A stretch of 64,000 nucleotides of DNA, taken from assembly GCA_900078775.1 (NCBI GenBank), contig LT549889.1, forward strand, positions 5,974,731 to 6,038,730, given 5' to 3'. Both the position numbers and the translations under genes were made by a program. This DNA is from Mycolicibacterium aurum. GTDB taxonomy: Bacteria > Actinomycetota > Actinomycetes > Mycobacteriales > Mycobacteriaceae. The notes beneath the pieces are model-generated. The model did no database searches, was not told where the DNA came from, and saw only the letters and a program-made list of their open reading frames with translations. Shown here piece after piece: positions 41,714 to 51,036 of this stretch. How positions within the stretch are numbered: the first letter of the stretch is position 1; the number at the start of each line of letters is the position of its first letter.

Positions 41714-42112
41714 CTAGCCCTTGCTGACCTTGTTCCCGCTGCCGAGGTCCTCGACCTTCGGGTCGCCGCCTTGGTAGACCACCGTGTTGTCGATGCCGAC
41801 CACACTGATCTCGGTCTCGACGTTGTCCAGGGTCACCTTGTTGTCGGCGCCGCCGATGTTGACGCTGGAGCAGCTGCCCTTGATGGTCAGCGTGTTGTTG
41901 GAGCCGCCGATGTTGAGCGACTTGCCCTCCGCGCAATCGAGTTCGGCGGTGGTGCCGAAGGACCCGTAGTTGATGGTGTTGCCGATCTGGACCTGCGCGC
42001 CCGATGACCCGGCCGTCATGCTGGGTGCCGCGGAATCCCCGTCGGATCCGCATCCGGTGAGGCCGAGGGCGAGTACTGCCGCGGCGACCGGTCCGGCGAT
42101 GTGAGTGCGCAT
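41714..42112 (-). CDS. DUF3060-family lipoprotein
   Basis: A 132-residue lipoprotein with signal peptide and lipobox LGLTGC (Cys21), followed by a DUF3060 beta-solenoid-like domain of short NNTLTIKG / DNKVTLDN repeats (SLNIGGSNNTLTIKGSCSSV). GAGGGAG precedes the ATG at 42112. Function of DUF3060 is unknown; mycobacteria have several secreted members. It is the third gene of a three-gene leftward group with a VanX-like enzyme and a second DUF3060 protein. Confidence 0.82.
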   Translation of the reverse strand: MRTHIAGPVAAAVLALGLTGCGSDGDSAAPSMTAGSSGAQVQIGNTINYGSFGTTAELDCAEGKSLNIGGSNNTLTIKGSCSSVNIGGADNKVTLDNVETEISVVGIDNTVVYQGGDPKVEDLGSGNKVSKG

Positions 42113-42146
42113 AGCTCCCTCGATTCGTAGCTGGTCGATACCCAGA

Positions 42147-42806
42147 CTAGGTGACGGGGACGTTGATGATGGGGCGCCGTTCGCCGGCACCCGGCCCGTC
42201 GAAATGCCACCACTCACCGGAGTACACGGTCAACCCGCCGGCGGCCATGGCCTCGCGCAGCACGGCCCGGTTGTACTGGGCGGCGGCACTCACACCGGTG
42301 GTGGCGTAGGCGTTCGCGGCCGGCCGGAAATCGTCGAAACCGGTACCCATATCGGTCAATCCGGTCGCGCTCGCGGTCGTCACGTCCACCGAGCGGCCCG
42401 ACTCGTGGCTCTTGGAGTACGGGCCGGGCTGGGCCACCCACGCCGGATTGGACACCACCTCGAACATCCGGACCTGCACATCGTGCGGCCGGTAGCAGTC
42501 CCAGAACACCAACCGCAGGCCACGCGCGCGCAGTTGTGCTGCGGCCGTGGCCAGCCCGGGCGCCAGCGACTCGTGGATCAGACAACGGGCCCCGGTCGGA
42601 TACAGCTGGGTGCCGGTGAAGTTGTCCGGCCGCGCGTAGCGCAGGTCGATGACGGCGTCGGGCACCGCATCACGCACATCGATGAAGCCGACCGTGCGCG
42701 CGGCGGCCGATACCGGGGCGGCCGCACTCATCGGCGCGGTGGCCAAACCGGCCGCGCCGAGCATCCCCGAGACGAGGAGGGCGACAAGGACGGCAAGGCG
42801 GCGCAC
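42147..42806 (-). CDS. Secreted D-Ala-D-Ala dipeptidase-like peptidase (VanX/M15D)
   Basis: A 219-residue exported zinc peptidase. A signal peptide (about residues 1-30) precedes the M15D core. The zinc motif SHESGRSVDVT (His and Asp) and EWWHFD (Glu and His) are intact, as is FWDCYRPHDVQ. It should hydrolyse D-Ala-D-Ala dipeptides or related peptidoglycan fragments in the cell envelope. GTG start 4 nt after the stop of the preceding DUF3060 gene, so the two are coupled. Whether it has any effect on vancomycin response is unknown. Confidence 0.85.
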   Translation of the reverse strand: MRRLAVLVALLVSGMLGAAGLATAPMSAAAPVSAAARTVGFIDVRDAVPDAVIDLRYARPDNFTGTQLYPTGARCLIHESLAPGLATAAAQLRARGLRLVFWDCYRPHDVQVRMFEVVSNPAWVAQPGPYSKSHESGRSVDVTTASATGLTDMGTGFDDFRPAANAYATTGVSAAAQYNRAVLREAMAAGGLTVYSGEWWHFDGPGAGERRPIINVPVT

Positions 42807-42810
42807 TGGA

Positions 42811-43200
42811 TCAGGCCGGGGCCCAGCTGATCCGGTTGGTCATCCCGAGCTCGCGGCCGCGGTCGATCAGCGCCGGTGCGCCCCCGTGATAGATCACCGT
42901 CTGGTCGTAGCCGTAGACGGTGATGTCGTTGACCACGTTGTCGGCGATGACGATGTTCGACGAACCCTGCAGCGTTACCGCCCAGCAGGAGCCCTTGGCG
43001 TTGATGGTGTTGCCGCTGCCGTTGACGAGCAGCGTGGCGTTGTTGCAGTCGATGGTCTGCACGATGCCCTGCCCGGTGATGTGGGTGTCACCGTTCTTGG
43101 CGTGCGCGGCCGGGGCGGCCAGGCCCGCCAGGACCAGGGGAACGACCAGCGCGCCGGCCGCCGTCGATCGGCGCCGACTCTGCAGACTCAGGCTCACCAT
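42811..43200 (-). CDS. Secreted DUF3060-family protein
   Basis: A 129-residue protein with a Sec-type signal (cleavage near PAAHA-KN) and a DUF3060 repeat domain (NNATLLVNGSGNTINAKGSC; SNIVIADNVVNDI). The start at 43200 is preferred because TACTCT (43213-43208, minus strand) is a -10 box placing the transcript start next to it. It is a paralogue of the lipoprotein at 41714-42112; together they bracket the VanX-like gene. Confidence 0.82.
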   Translation of the reverse strand: MVSLSLQSRRRSTAAGALVVPLVLAGLAAPAAHAKNGDTHITGQGIVQTIDCNNATLLVNGSGNTINAKGSCWAVTLQGSSNIVIADNVVNDITVYGYDQTVIYHGGAPALIDRGRELGMTNRISWAPA

Positions 43201-43299
43201 GGGCAACAGAGTACGGTGCCTGCGCGCGGCCTGGGCACCCCTTGGGAGTGTTTGCGATCAGGTCGCCGACTCGGCCCCGGCTGGGTAGCGTGAGCAGCG

Positions 43300-43842
43300 A
43301 TGCGTGGGCATGGCTTTGGGTTCGTCCCCCGAGTGACCGGCACCGTCGCCACGGCAACCGCCGTGCTGGCGCTGGTCGGCTGCGCCCATCAGGTCGACGG
43401 GCTGGCACAGCCGGCCCGCACCGTCGACGCCGAGCGCAGCTACGGCTACGCCGACGACCGCTGCGGGCTGCTGAGTGACTCCTCGGTGCAGGCGGCGCTG
43501 GACGCGGACGAGGTGACCCGCCCCTACAGCGGCGCGGTCTGCCAGTACGTGCTGTCCCGGTCGGGCGTCATGGTCGACGTGACGTTCACCTGGTTCGACA
43601 CCGGCGACCTGGACCGCGAGCGCGCGGTGGCCGTCGACCGCGGCGCCCAGGTCAGCGACACCCTCATCGAACGCCGGCCCGCCTTCCTGGCCCGGCGGGA
43701 CACCACCGGTGCTGCCTGCGCGGCGACCGCGGCCGTCGGCGGGGGAGTGCTGAGCTGGTGGGTGCAGATGCGCAAGAGCGCCGGCGATGTCTGCCCCGAC
43801 GCGCAGAAGCTGCTGTCGGCGACGCTGAAGTCGGACATGTGA
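43300..43842 (+). CDS. DUF3558-like lipoprotein
   Basis: A 180-residue lipoprotein with signal peptide and lipobox LALVGC (Cys28). The rest resembles DUF3558 proteins: DDRCGLLSDSSVQAAL near the start, VCQYVLS and a final CPDAQKLLSATL, with paired cysteines. The ATG at 43300 lies 9 nt after TAGCGT (43286-43291), so the leader is nearly absent. It is followed by a second lipoprotein of the same type one nucleotide later. Confidence 0.78.
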   Translation: MRGHGFGFVPRVTGTVATATAVLALVGCAHQVDGLAQPARTVDAERSYGYADDRCGLLSDSSVQAALDADEVTRPYSGAVCQYVLSRSGVMVDVTFTWFDTGDLDRERAVAVDRGAQVSDTLIERRPAFLARRDTTGAACAATAAVGGGVLSWWVQMRKSAGDVCPDAQKLLSATLKSDM

Positions 43843-43843
43843 C

Positions 43844-44371
43844 ATGCGCCGCCTCCCGCTGATCGCCGCAGCCCTCGTGCTGGCCGGCTGCACCGGCCAA
43901 CAGCCCGCGCCGGACCCCGTGGCGGCCCCGCCGGACCGCCCCGCCGATACGTCGGCGACGTGGGGCATCGGCACCGACTGCAACGGCATCACCGACGCCG
44001 ACGTGGCCCGCGCGACCGGCACCGCCCTGTTCACCAAGGTCCTGGTCAACGACGTCGGTTGCTTCTGGCAGGAGAACTCGGTGACCGGCACCTTCGGCGC
44101 GGGCATGGGGATCTCCACGTGGCGCTACCGGGGCAGCGACATCGCCGCCGAGCGGGAACTCGAACAGCGGTCCGGGCGCACCCTGACCGAGGTGACGATC
44201 CAGGGCAACAGGGGATTCAAGGCCTACGACGCCAACGCCTGCAGTATCTATGTGGCCAAGGGCCGGGACCTCATCACCTGGTCCGTCCAGACGATGAACC
44301 CGTCCACGCTGCCCCCGCTGTGCGGGATCACCGACCAGCTTGCCGAGCTCAGTCAGGACCGCGTGAACTAG
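43844..44371 (+). CDS. DUF3558-like lipoprotein
   Basis: A 175-residue lipoprotein, lipobox VLAGC (Cys17), with a Pro-rich linker and a domain containing DCNGITDADVARATG, VGCFWQE and PLCGITDQLAELSQ. The cysteine placement parallels the preceding gene, so the pair are divergent paralogues in one unit. Function unknown; envelope location is expected. It precedes a TetR gene. Confidence 0.78.
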   Translation: MRRLPLIAAALVLAGCTGQQPAPDPVAAPPDRPADTSATWGIGTDCNGITDADVARATGTALFTKVLVNDVGCFWQENSVTGTFGAGMGISTWRYRGSDIAAERELEQRSGRTLTEVTIQGNRGFKAYDANACSIYVAKGRDLITWSVQTMNPSTLPPLCGITDQLAELSQDRVN

Positions 44372-44423
44372 AGTCATTAGTTGGCCCGGCTTCGGGTGAT
44401 ACCACCACTCGAAGGGCGGGCGA

Positions 44424-44990
44424 ATGGCAGCGCGGGCGACAAAGCTGAGTCGCGACTCGATCGTGAACGCCGCGCTGGCCTTCCTGGACCGCGAGGGCTG
44501 GGACGCGCTGACCATCAACGCGTTGGCCACCCAGCTGGGCACCAAGGGACCCTCGCTCTACAACCACGTGCAGAGCCTGGAAGACCTGCGCCGAACAGTG
44601 CGGATGCACGTCATCAAGGACATCATCGGCATGCTGAACGCGGTCGGGGAAGGGCGTACCCGCGACGACGCGGTGGTCACCATGGCCAGCGCGTACCGCA
44701 GCTACGCCCACCACCACCCGGGCCGGTATTCGGCGTTCACCCGGATGCCGCTGGGCGGCGACGACCCCGAATACACCGCGGCCGCGCGGGAGGCCGCCGG
44801 CCCGGTGCTGGCCGCGATGGCCTCCTACGGGCTGGTCGGCGATAACGCGTTCTACGCGGCCCTGGAGTTCTGGTCGGCCCTGCACGGATTCGTGCTACTG
44901 GAGATGACCGGGGTGATGGACGATGTGGACACCGATGCGGTGTTCACCGACATGGTGCTGAGGCTGGCGGCGGGCATGGAACGCAGGTAG
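44424..44990 (+). CDS. TetR-family transcriptional regulator
   Basis: A 188-residue regulator, the Rv0681 counterpart by position. The N-terminal HTH is SIVNAALAFLDREGWDALTI with QLGTKGPSLYNHVQSLEDLR as recognition helix. The C-terminal ligand-binding domain resembles TetR_C_33/WHG-type (FYAALEFWSALHGFVLLEMTG). Target genes are unknown; it could act on the lipoprotein genes upstream. The gap after it contains the str-operon promoter. Confidence 0.88.
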   Translation: MAARATKLSRDSIVNAALAFLDREGWDALTINALATQLGTKGPSLYNHVQSLEDLRRTVRMHVIKDIIGMLNAVGEGRTRDDAVVTMASAYRSYAHHHPGRYSAFTRMPLGGDDPEYTAAAREAAGPVLAAMASYGLVGDNAFYAALEFWSALHGFVLLEMTGVMDDVDTDAVFTDMVLRLAAGMERR

Positions 44991-45311
44991 CGTTCGACTG
45001 ACCTGATCCGGCGCCCAGCGCGGCCGTAGCGTCTGACCTGCGATAAGGCGCTCACGCGCGGGTTTGGTTCGGCACGCCCACCCCTGGTATTGTGGAGCTT
45101 CGTGCCTGGCTGTCAGGGGGCGCATGCGGCCGCTGAAACGGCCCGTATGCCCGCAGGTCGGGCGAATTCGTGTGTCTTCGTGTGTTCAGGATGCATCGAA
45201 AGTTCGATGTGGGCACGCGCGACACGCCCGGACGCGGGGTACGTGACCGGGTGATAACTGCAGTACAGAGACTTGAGAACACCGAGAAGTAGCAACACAG
45301 AAAGCCGGTAC
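44991..45311 (+). other. 321-bp gap before rpsL: promoter and long leader
   Basis: No gene is supported. The gap holds the str-operon promoter and about 210 nt of untranslated leader with several GC-rich short dyads, for example GCGGCCGC near 45126. Confidence 0.6.
45064..45093 (+). promoter_or_regulatory. str operon (rpsL) promoter
   Basis: TTGGTT (45064-45069) and TATTGT (45088-45093) at 18-nt spacing; the -10 is preceded by TGG. This is the best sigma-A match between the TetR gene and rpsL. Confidence 0.6.
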
Positions 45312-45686
45312 ATGCCAACCATCAACCAGCTGGTCCGCAAGGGTCGCCGCGACAAGGTCGCCAAGGTGAAGACCGCGGCCCTCAAGGGCAGCCCGCAGCG
45401 TCGCGGTGTGTGCACTCGCGTGTACACCACCACCCCGAAGAAGCCGAACTCGGCGCTTCGGAAGGTCGCCCGCGTGAAGCTGACGACGGGGGTTGAGGTC
45501 ACCGCCTACATCCCCGGCGAAGGCCACAACCTGCAGGAGCACTCGATGGTGCTGGTCCGCGGTGGTCGTGTGAAGGACCTCCCGGGTGTGCGCTACAAGA
45601 TCATCCGCGGCTCGCTGGACACCCAGGGTGTCAAGAACCGCAAGCAGGCACGTAGCCGTTACGGCGCGAAGAAGGAGAAGAGCTAA
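45312..45686 (+). CDS. rpsL: 30S ribosomal protein S12
   Basis: A 124-residue S12 starting MPTINQLVRKGRRDK. The two streptomycin-resistance positions are wild type: Lys43 in TTPKKPNSALRK and Lys88 in GRVKDLPGVRY. The ATG at 45312 is the family start; the frame extends upstream through the leader. The stop overlaps the rpsG ATG (TAATG). Confidence 0.98.
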   Translation: MPTINQLVRKGRRDKVAKVKTAALKGSPQRRGVCTRVYTTTPKKPNSALRKVARVKLTTGVEVTAYIPGEGHNLQEHSMVLVRGGRVKDLPGVRYKIIRGSLDTQGVKNRKQARSRYGAKKEKS

Positions 45687-46156
45687 TGCCGCGCAAGGGT
45701 CCCGCGCCGAAGCGCCCGCTGGTCAACGACCCCGTTTACGGGTCGCAGCTGGTCACCCAGTTGGTGAACAAGGTGCTGCTGGACGGCAAGAAGTCGCTCG
45801 CCGAGCGCATCGTCTACGGCGCCCTGGAGCAGGCCCGTGACAAGACCGGCACCGACCCGGTCGTCACCCTGAAGCGCGCTCTGGACAACGTCAAGCCCGC
45901 CCTCGAGGTGCGCAGCCGCCGTGTCGGTGGCGCCACCTACCAGGTGCCGGTCGAGGTTCGTCCGGACCGCTCGACCACGCTGGCGCTGCGCTGGCTGGTC
46001 AGCTTCTCCAAGGCTCGCCGCGAGAAGACCATGGTTGAGCGTCTCGCCAACGAGATCCTCGATGCCAGCAATGGCCTCGGTGCCGCTGTGAAGCGACGCG
46101 AAGACACGCACAAGATGGCCGAAGCAAACCGGGCATTCGCGCATTACCGCTGGTGA
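45686..46156 (+). CDS. rpsG: 30S ribosomal protein S7
   Basis: A 156-residue S7 (MPRKGPAPKRPLVNDPVYGS), with family blocks LLDGKKSLAERIVY, RVGGATYQVPVEVRP and the C-terminal AEANRAFAHYRW. It organises the 3' domain of 16S rRNA. Second gene of the str operon. Confidence 0.98.
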   Translation: MPRKGPAPKRPLVNDPVYGSQLVTQLVNKVLLDGKKSLAERIVYGALEQARDKTGTDPVVTLKRALDNVKPALEVRSRRVGGATYQVPVEVRPDRSTTLALRWLVSFSKARREKTMVERLANEILDASNGLGAAVKRREDTHKMAEANRAFAHYRW

Positions 46157-46235
46157 TGTCGGCCCTGCGCAGAATCCCTGGGCGGGGCAACACACCAACT
46201 AGCAATCAAGCAAGCGAAAGAGTGGGAATCTAGCC

Positions 46236-48338
46236 GTGGCACAGGACGTGCTGACCGACCTCACGAAGGTCCGCAACATCGGCATCATGGCGCACATCGA
46301 CGCCGGCAAGACGACGACGACCGAGCGCATCCTCTTCTACACGGGTGTCAACTACAAGATCGGTGAGACGCACGACGGTGCGTCCACCACCGACTGGATG
46401 GAACAGGAGCAGGAGCGGGGTATCACCATCACCTCCGCAGCCGTCACGTGCTTCTGGAACCAGAACCAGATCAACATCATCGACACCCCCGGTCACGTCG
46501 ACTTCACCGTCGAGGTGGAGCGTTCGCTGCGCGTGCTCGATGGCGCCGTTGCCGTGTTCGACGGCAAGGAGGGCGTCGAGCCGCAGTCCGAGCAGGTGTG
46601 GCGGCAGGCCGACAAGTACGACGTTCCGCGTATCTGCTTCGTCAACAAGATGGACAAGCTGGGTGCGGACTTCTACTTCACCGTGCAGACCATCAAGGAC
46701 CGCCTCGGTGCCAAGCCGCTGGTCATCCAGCTGCCGATCGGTGCCGAGAACGACTTCGAGGGCATCATCGACCTGGTCGAGATGAACGCGAAGGTCTGGC
46801 GCGGCGAGACCAAGATGGGCGAGAGCTACGAGACCGTCGAGATCCCCGCGGATCTGGTCGAGAAGGCCGAGCAGTACCGCAACGAGCTGCTCGAGACCGT
46901 CGCCGAGACCGACGATGCGTTGATGGAGAAGTTCTTCGGTGGCGAGGAACTCACCATCGACGAGGTCAAGGGCGCGATCCGCAAGCTGACCGTCAACAGT
47001 GAGATCTACCCGGTGCTGTGTGGCAGTGCGTTCAAGAACAAGGGCGTGCAGCCCATGCTCGACGCCGTCATCGACTACCTGCCCTCGCCGCTGGACGTCG
47101 AATCCGTGCAGGGCCACGTGCCCAACAAGGAAGACGAGATCGTCAGCCGGAAGCCTTCGGTCGACGAGCCGTTCTCCGCGCTGGCATTCAAGATCGCCGT
47201 GCACCCGTTCTTCGGCAAGCTCACCTACGTCCGGGTGTACTCGGGCAAGGTCGAGTCCGGTGCGCAGGTGGTGAACTCCACCAAGGGCAAGAAGGAGCGG
47301 CTGGGCAAGCTGTTCCAGATGCACGCCAACAAGGAGAACCCGGTCGAGCGTGCCTCCGCCGGTCACATCTACGCCGTGATCGGTCTGAAGGACACCACCA
47401 CCGGTGACACCCTGTGCGACCCGAACGATCAGGTCGTGCTGGAGTCGATGACCTTCCCCGATCCGGTGATCGAGGTGGCCATCGAGCCCAAGACCAAGAG
47501 CGACCAGGAGAAGCTGGGCACGGCCATCCAGAAGCTGGCCGAAGAGGATCCCACCTTCAAGGTGCACCTGGACCAGGACACCGGACAGACCGTCATCGGC
47601 GGCATGGGCGAGCTGCACCTGGACATCCTGGTGGACCGCATGCGTCGCGAGTTCAAGGTCGAGGCCAACGTCGGCAAGCCGCAGGTGGCCTACCGCGAGA
47701 CGATCAAGCGCGCGGTGCAGAACGTCGAGTACACCCACAAGAAGCAGACGGGTGGCTCCGGCCAGTTCGCGAAGGTCATCATCAGCCTCGATCCGTTCGA
47801 GGGCGAGGACGGCGCGACCTACGAGTTCGAGAACAAGGTCACCGGTGGCCGCATCCCGCGTGAGTACATCCCGTCGGTGGATGCCGGTGCGCAGGACGCC
47901 ATGCAGTACGGCGTGCTCGCCGGCTACCCGCTGGTGAACGTGAAGGTCACCCTGCTCGACGGCGCTTACCACGACGTCGACTCGTCGGAAATGGCCTTCA
48001 AGGTGGCCGGTTCCCAGGCGCTGAAGAAGGCCGCGCAGTCGGCCCAGCCCGTCATCCTGGAACCGATCATGGCTGTCGAGGTCATCACGCCCGAGGACTA
48101 CATGGGCGATGTGATCGGCGACCTGAACTCCCGCCGTGGTCAGATCCAGGCCATGGAGGAGCGCAGCGGTGCGCGCGTCGTCAAGGCGCAGGTTCCGCTG
48201 TCGGAGATGTTCGGCTACGTCGGCGACCTTCGGTCGAAGACCCAGGGCCGGGCTAACTACTCCATGGTGTTCGACTCGTACGCCGAAGTGCCGGCGAACG
48301 TGTCGAAGGAGATCATCGCGAAGGCGACGGGCCAGTAG
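46236..48338 (+). CDS. fusA: Elongation factor G
   Basis: A 700-residue translational GTPase from a GTG start. G-domain motifs are AHIDAGKTTTTERIL, DTPGHVDF and NKMDK; domains II-V follow to the C-terminal FGYVGDLRSKTQGRANYSM. It drives ribosome translocation. GAAAGAGTGGG precedes the start. Third gene of the str operon, 79 nt after rpsG. Confidence 0.98.
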   Translation: MAQDVLTDLTKVRNIGIMAHIDAGKTTTTERILFYTGVNYKIGETHDGASTTDWMEQEQERGITITSAAVTCFWNQNQINIIDTPGHVDFTVEVERSLRVLDGAVAVFDGKEGVEPQSEQVWRQADKYDVPRICFVNKMDKLGADFYFTVQTIKDRLGAKPLVIQLPIGAENDFEGIIDLVEMNAKVWRGETKMGESYETVEIPADLVEKAEQYRNELLETVAETDDALMEKFFGGEELTIDEVKGAIRKLTVNSEIYPVLCGSAFKNKGVQPMLDAVIDYLPSPLDVESVQGHVPNKEDEIVSRKPSVDEPFSALAFKIAVHPFFGKLTYVRVYSGKVESGAQVVNSTKGKKERLGKLFQMHANKENPVERASAGHIYAVIGLKDTTTGDTLCDPNDQVVLESMTFPDPVIEVAIEPKTKSDQEKLGTAIQKLAEEDPTFKVHLDQDTGQTVIGGMGELHLDILVDRMRREFKVEANVGKPQVAYRETIKRAVQNVEYTHKKQTGGSGQFAKVIISLDPFEGEDGATYEFENKVTGGRIPREYIPSVDAGAQDAMQYGVLAGYPLVNVKVTLLDGAYHDVDSSEMAFKVAGSQALKKAAQSAQPVILEPIMAVEVITPEDYMGDVIGDLNSRRGQIQAMEERSGARVVKAQVPLSEMFGYVGDLRSKTQGRANYSMVFDSYAEVPANVSKEIIAKATGQ

Positions 48339-48342
48339 TTTC

Positions 48343-48366
48343 TGGTCCATCCGCCTTGGCGGACCA
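48343..48366 (+). promoter_or_regulatory. Hairpin between fusA and tuf
   Basis: TGGT...CCGCC-TT-GGCGG-ACCA forms a stem with a 4-nt bulge on one side. It may modulate read-through from fusA to tuf; there is no T-run, so a full terminator is unlikely. Confidence 0.3.
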
Positions 48367-48431
48367 CACAACTGAACACATCAACACACCTGCTTAAGTA
48401 AAAGCACCAACAAGTCCAGGAGGACACCACA

Positions 48432-49621
48432 GTGGCGAAGGCGAAGTTCGAGCGGACGAAGCCGCACGTCAACATCGGGACCATCGGTCACGTTGACCAC
48501 GGCAAGACCACGCTGACCGCAGCAATCACCAAGGTGCTGCACGACCAGTACCCCGATTTGAACGAGTCGCGCGCATTCGACCAGATCGACAATGCGCCCG
48601 AGGAGCGTCAGCGCGGTATCACCATCAACATCTCGCATGTTGAGTACCAGACCGAGAAGCGTCACTACGCGCACGTCGACGCCCCGGCCACGCTGACTAC
48701 ATCAAGAACATGATCACCGGTGCGGCCCAGATGGACGGCGCCATCCTCGTGGTCGCCGCCACCGACGGCCCGATGCCGCAGACCCGCGAGCACGTGCTGC
48801 TCGCCCGCCAGGTCGGCGTGCCCTACATCCTGGTCGCGCTGAACAAGTCGGACATGGTCGAGGACGAGGAGCTGCTCGAGCTCGTCGAGATGGAGGTCCG
48901 CGAACTGCTGGCCGCCCAGGACTTCGACGAGGACGCCCCGGTCGTCAAGGTTTCGGCCCTGAAGGCCCTCGAGGGTGACGAGAAGTGGGTCAAGTCGGTT
49001 CAGGACCTGATGGCCGCTGTCGACGAGTCCATCCCGGACCCGGTTCGCGAGACCGACAAGCCGTTCCTGATGCCCGTCGAGGACGTCTTCACCATCACCG
49101 GTCGTGGCACCGTGGTGACCGGTCGCGTCGAGCGTGGCGTGATCAACGTCAACGAAGAGGTCGAGATCGTCGGCATCCGTCCCGAGACCACCAAGACCAC
49201 GGTCACCGGTGTCGAGATGTTCCGCAAGCTGCTCGACCAGGGCCAGGCCGGTGACAACGTCGGTCTGCTGGTTCGTGGCATCAAGCGCGAAGACGTCGAG
49301 CGCGGCCAGGTTGTCGTCAAGCCCGGCACCACCACCCCGCACACCGAGTTCGAGGGCAGCGTCTACATCCTGTCCAAGGACGAGGGTGGCCGCCACACGC
49401 CGTTCTTCAACAACTACCGTCCGCAGTTCTACTTCCGTACCACGGACGTGACCGGCGTGGTTACCCTGCCCGAGGGCACCGAGATGGTGATGCCCGGTGA
49501 CAACACCGACATCTCCGTCAAGCTGATCCAGCCGGTCGCCATGGACGAGGGCCTGCGGTTCGCCATCCGTGAGGGTGGTCGTACCGTCGGCGCCGGCCGC
49601 GTTACCAAGATCATCAAGTGA
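48432..49621 (+). CDS. tuf: Elongation factor Tu (frameshifted as written by one missing G)
   Basis: EF-Tu from a GTG start after CAGGAGG. G1 is GHVDHGKTTLTA. Near 48686 the frame breaks in the G3 motif: the DNA reads GACGCCCCGGCCACGCTGAC, while DAPGHADYIKN requires CCGGGCCAC, one G more. Downstream the protein resumes as MITGAAQMDGAILVVAATDG, NKSD and on to KIIK. The span is 1190 nt; adding the missing base gives 397 codons, i.e. exactly the 396 residues of mycobacterial EF-Tu. Because tuf is essential and single-copy in mycobacteria, a sequencing or assembly error is far more likely than a real mutation. Confidence 0.95.
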
Positions 49622-49640
49622 TCTAGTTCTCCGCACGATG

Positions 49641-49679
49641 GCGGCGCTCACCCGAAAGGGTGGGCGCCGCTTTCGTTTT
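49641..49679 (+). terminator. Rho-independent terminator after tuf
   Basis: GCGGCGCTCACCC (49641-49653) pairs with GGGTGGGCGCCGC (49658-49670) across the loop GAAA with one G-T pair, then TTTCGTTTT. It ends the str operon. Confidence 0.88.
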
Positions 49680-49683
49680 GGGT

Positions 49684-51036
49684 TCAGAACCAGGGGCCGG
49701 CCAGGACGCCGTCAGGTGCGTGCACCAGTCTGCCGTCCTCGTAGCAGATGTACCGCAGCCCGTCGAAACAACTCGCATATCCGTTGGACACCGGACCGTC
49801 GACGACCATGAACCAGTCGTCGTCGACGATGTCCACCGGGCGCACCGACCAGCCCGAAGACACTTTGTCCGAGGTGGTGATGTCGATGACCGGACTGTCC
49901 GCATCGTTCTCGATGTAGAGATAGTTTCCGGCTAGATAGACGTCCTCGATGTTCAGTCCAGAGACGTCTGCGCCCTCCCGGGTGAAGATCACCTGTCCGG
50001 TGTTGACGTCCCACACCTTGATGAACGTGGTGTCCTCGTCAGTGAGGGTCCGGTGGTATCGGAGCATCCTGTTGCCCCAGAGTTGCCCTTCGGATGGCAA
50101 CGGACCCTGGAACTGCGCGGTCCGGGTATCGAACAGCATTCGCTCCCATTGTTCCTTTGTGCCGCGCATGGCCATGAAACCGTGCGGGTATGTCTCGATG
50201 TCGAGATCCGGGCCGACGGTGTGGCCGATCTCGGTTCCGTCCTTGGCGGAGTGGTAGGCGATCCGGTACAGCTGGTCGCGGGAGTCTCGCGCGTCGCCCT
50301 CGCGCGACCAGAACGCATACCCGTCGAAGTTGACCGCGGCGGGCTTGGTAGCAGACTGCCAGGCCAGATTCATCGAAGCGATGTCGAACCCGAGCACACC
50401 ACCGGACCCGTAGGCCATGAATCCGTGCACGGTGGGCTGTAGAGATTCGAAGTTGTACAACGGGTACTCGACCGGCCAGATGCCGGTGGCGGTGGGCGCA
50501 TCCGGCGCGGTGGGGTCGAATGCCAGGATCTGGGTTTCGGTGCTCTCCGGGGTGAGCCCGGAGGACGGCGTGCGCAGCGACACAATATGTACCACCCGGA
50601 TGTTTCGGGCATCGCCGGCGACCAGGCACTGGGTCGCCACCACCAGCTTGCCGTCGGGGATGGTGGGCAGCGGTAGGTCCACGTTGCGACCTGTGGTGGG
50701 CAGGAAGACCTGGCCCCTGCTCAGTTTCACATCGTCGCCGAAGACGAGGGATCCGCCGCAGCCCGTGTACACCGTCGATGGGCCGCGGAGCAGGTCAGCG
50801 TCGTCGTCTCCGGCGCCGGGAACATCTACGCTGGTGGGGATTTTGGGCGCACTCGTGGTTGAACTGGGGGTCGCCGACGGCCGCGGATGCTCGGTGGAGG
50901 TCTCGGTCGCCGCGGCGGGCATGTCGTCGACCAGCTGGCGGCCCGAGCAGCCGGCTGCCGCGGCCGCCGTCAGGACTGCAGTGAACGCGACCGCCGTCCC
51001 TGCTGTGCGCCACCGTCTAGCGGTGTTGGATGTCAT
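49684..51036 (-). CDS. Secreted lipoprotein with beta-propeller-like repeats, unknown function
   Basis: A 450-residue lipoprotein: signal peptide, lipobox AAAAGC (Cys near 30), a Ser/Thr/Pro-rich linker to about residue 75, then repeats resembling PQQ/WD-type beta-propeller blades (KVWDVNTGQVIFTREG; DGYAFWSREGD). The start at 51036 follows GAGGAAAG; the codon before it is TTG. I recognise no characterised family. An envelope sensor or scaffold is possible. It is convergent with tuf and divergent from the TM2 gene. Confidence 0.72.
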   Translation of the reverse strand: MTSNTARRWRTAGTAVAFTAVLTAAAAAGCSGRQLVDDMPAAATETSTEHPRPSATPSSTTSAPKIPTSVDVPGAGDDDADLLRGPSTVYTGCGGSLVFGDDVKLSRGQVFLPTTGRNVDLPLPTIPDGKLVVATQCLVAGDARNIRVVHIVSLRTPSSGLTPESTETQILAFDPTAPDAPTATGIWPVEYPLYNFESLQPTVHGFMAYGSGGVLGFDIASMNLAWQSATKPAAVNFDGYAFWSREGDARDSRDQLYRIAYHSAKDGTEIGHTVGPDLDIETYPHGFMAMRGTKEQWERMLFDTRTAQFQGPLPSEGQLWGNRMLRYHRTLTDEDTTFIKVWDVNTGQVIFTREGADVSGLNIEDVYLAGNYLYIENDADSPVIDITTSDKVSSGWSVRPVDIVDDDWFMVVDGPVSNGYASCFDGLRYICYEDGRLVHAPDGVLAGPWF

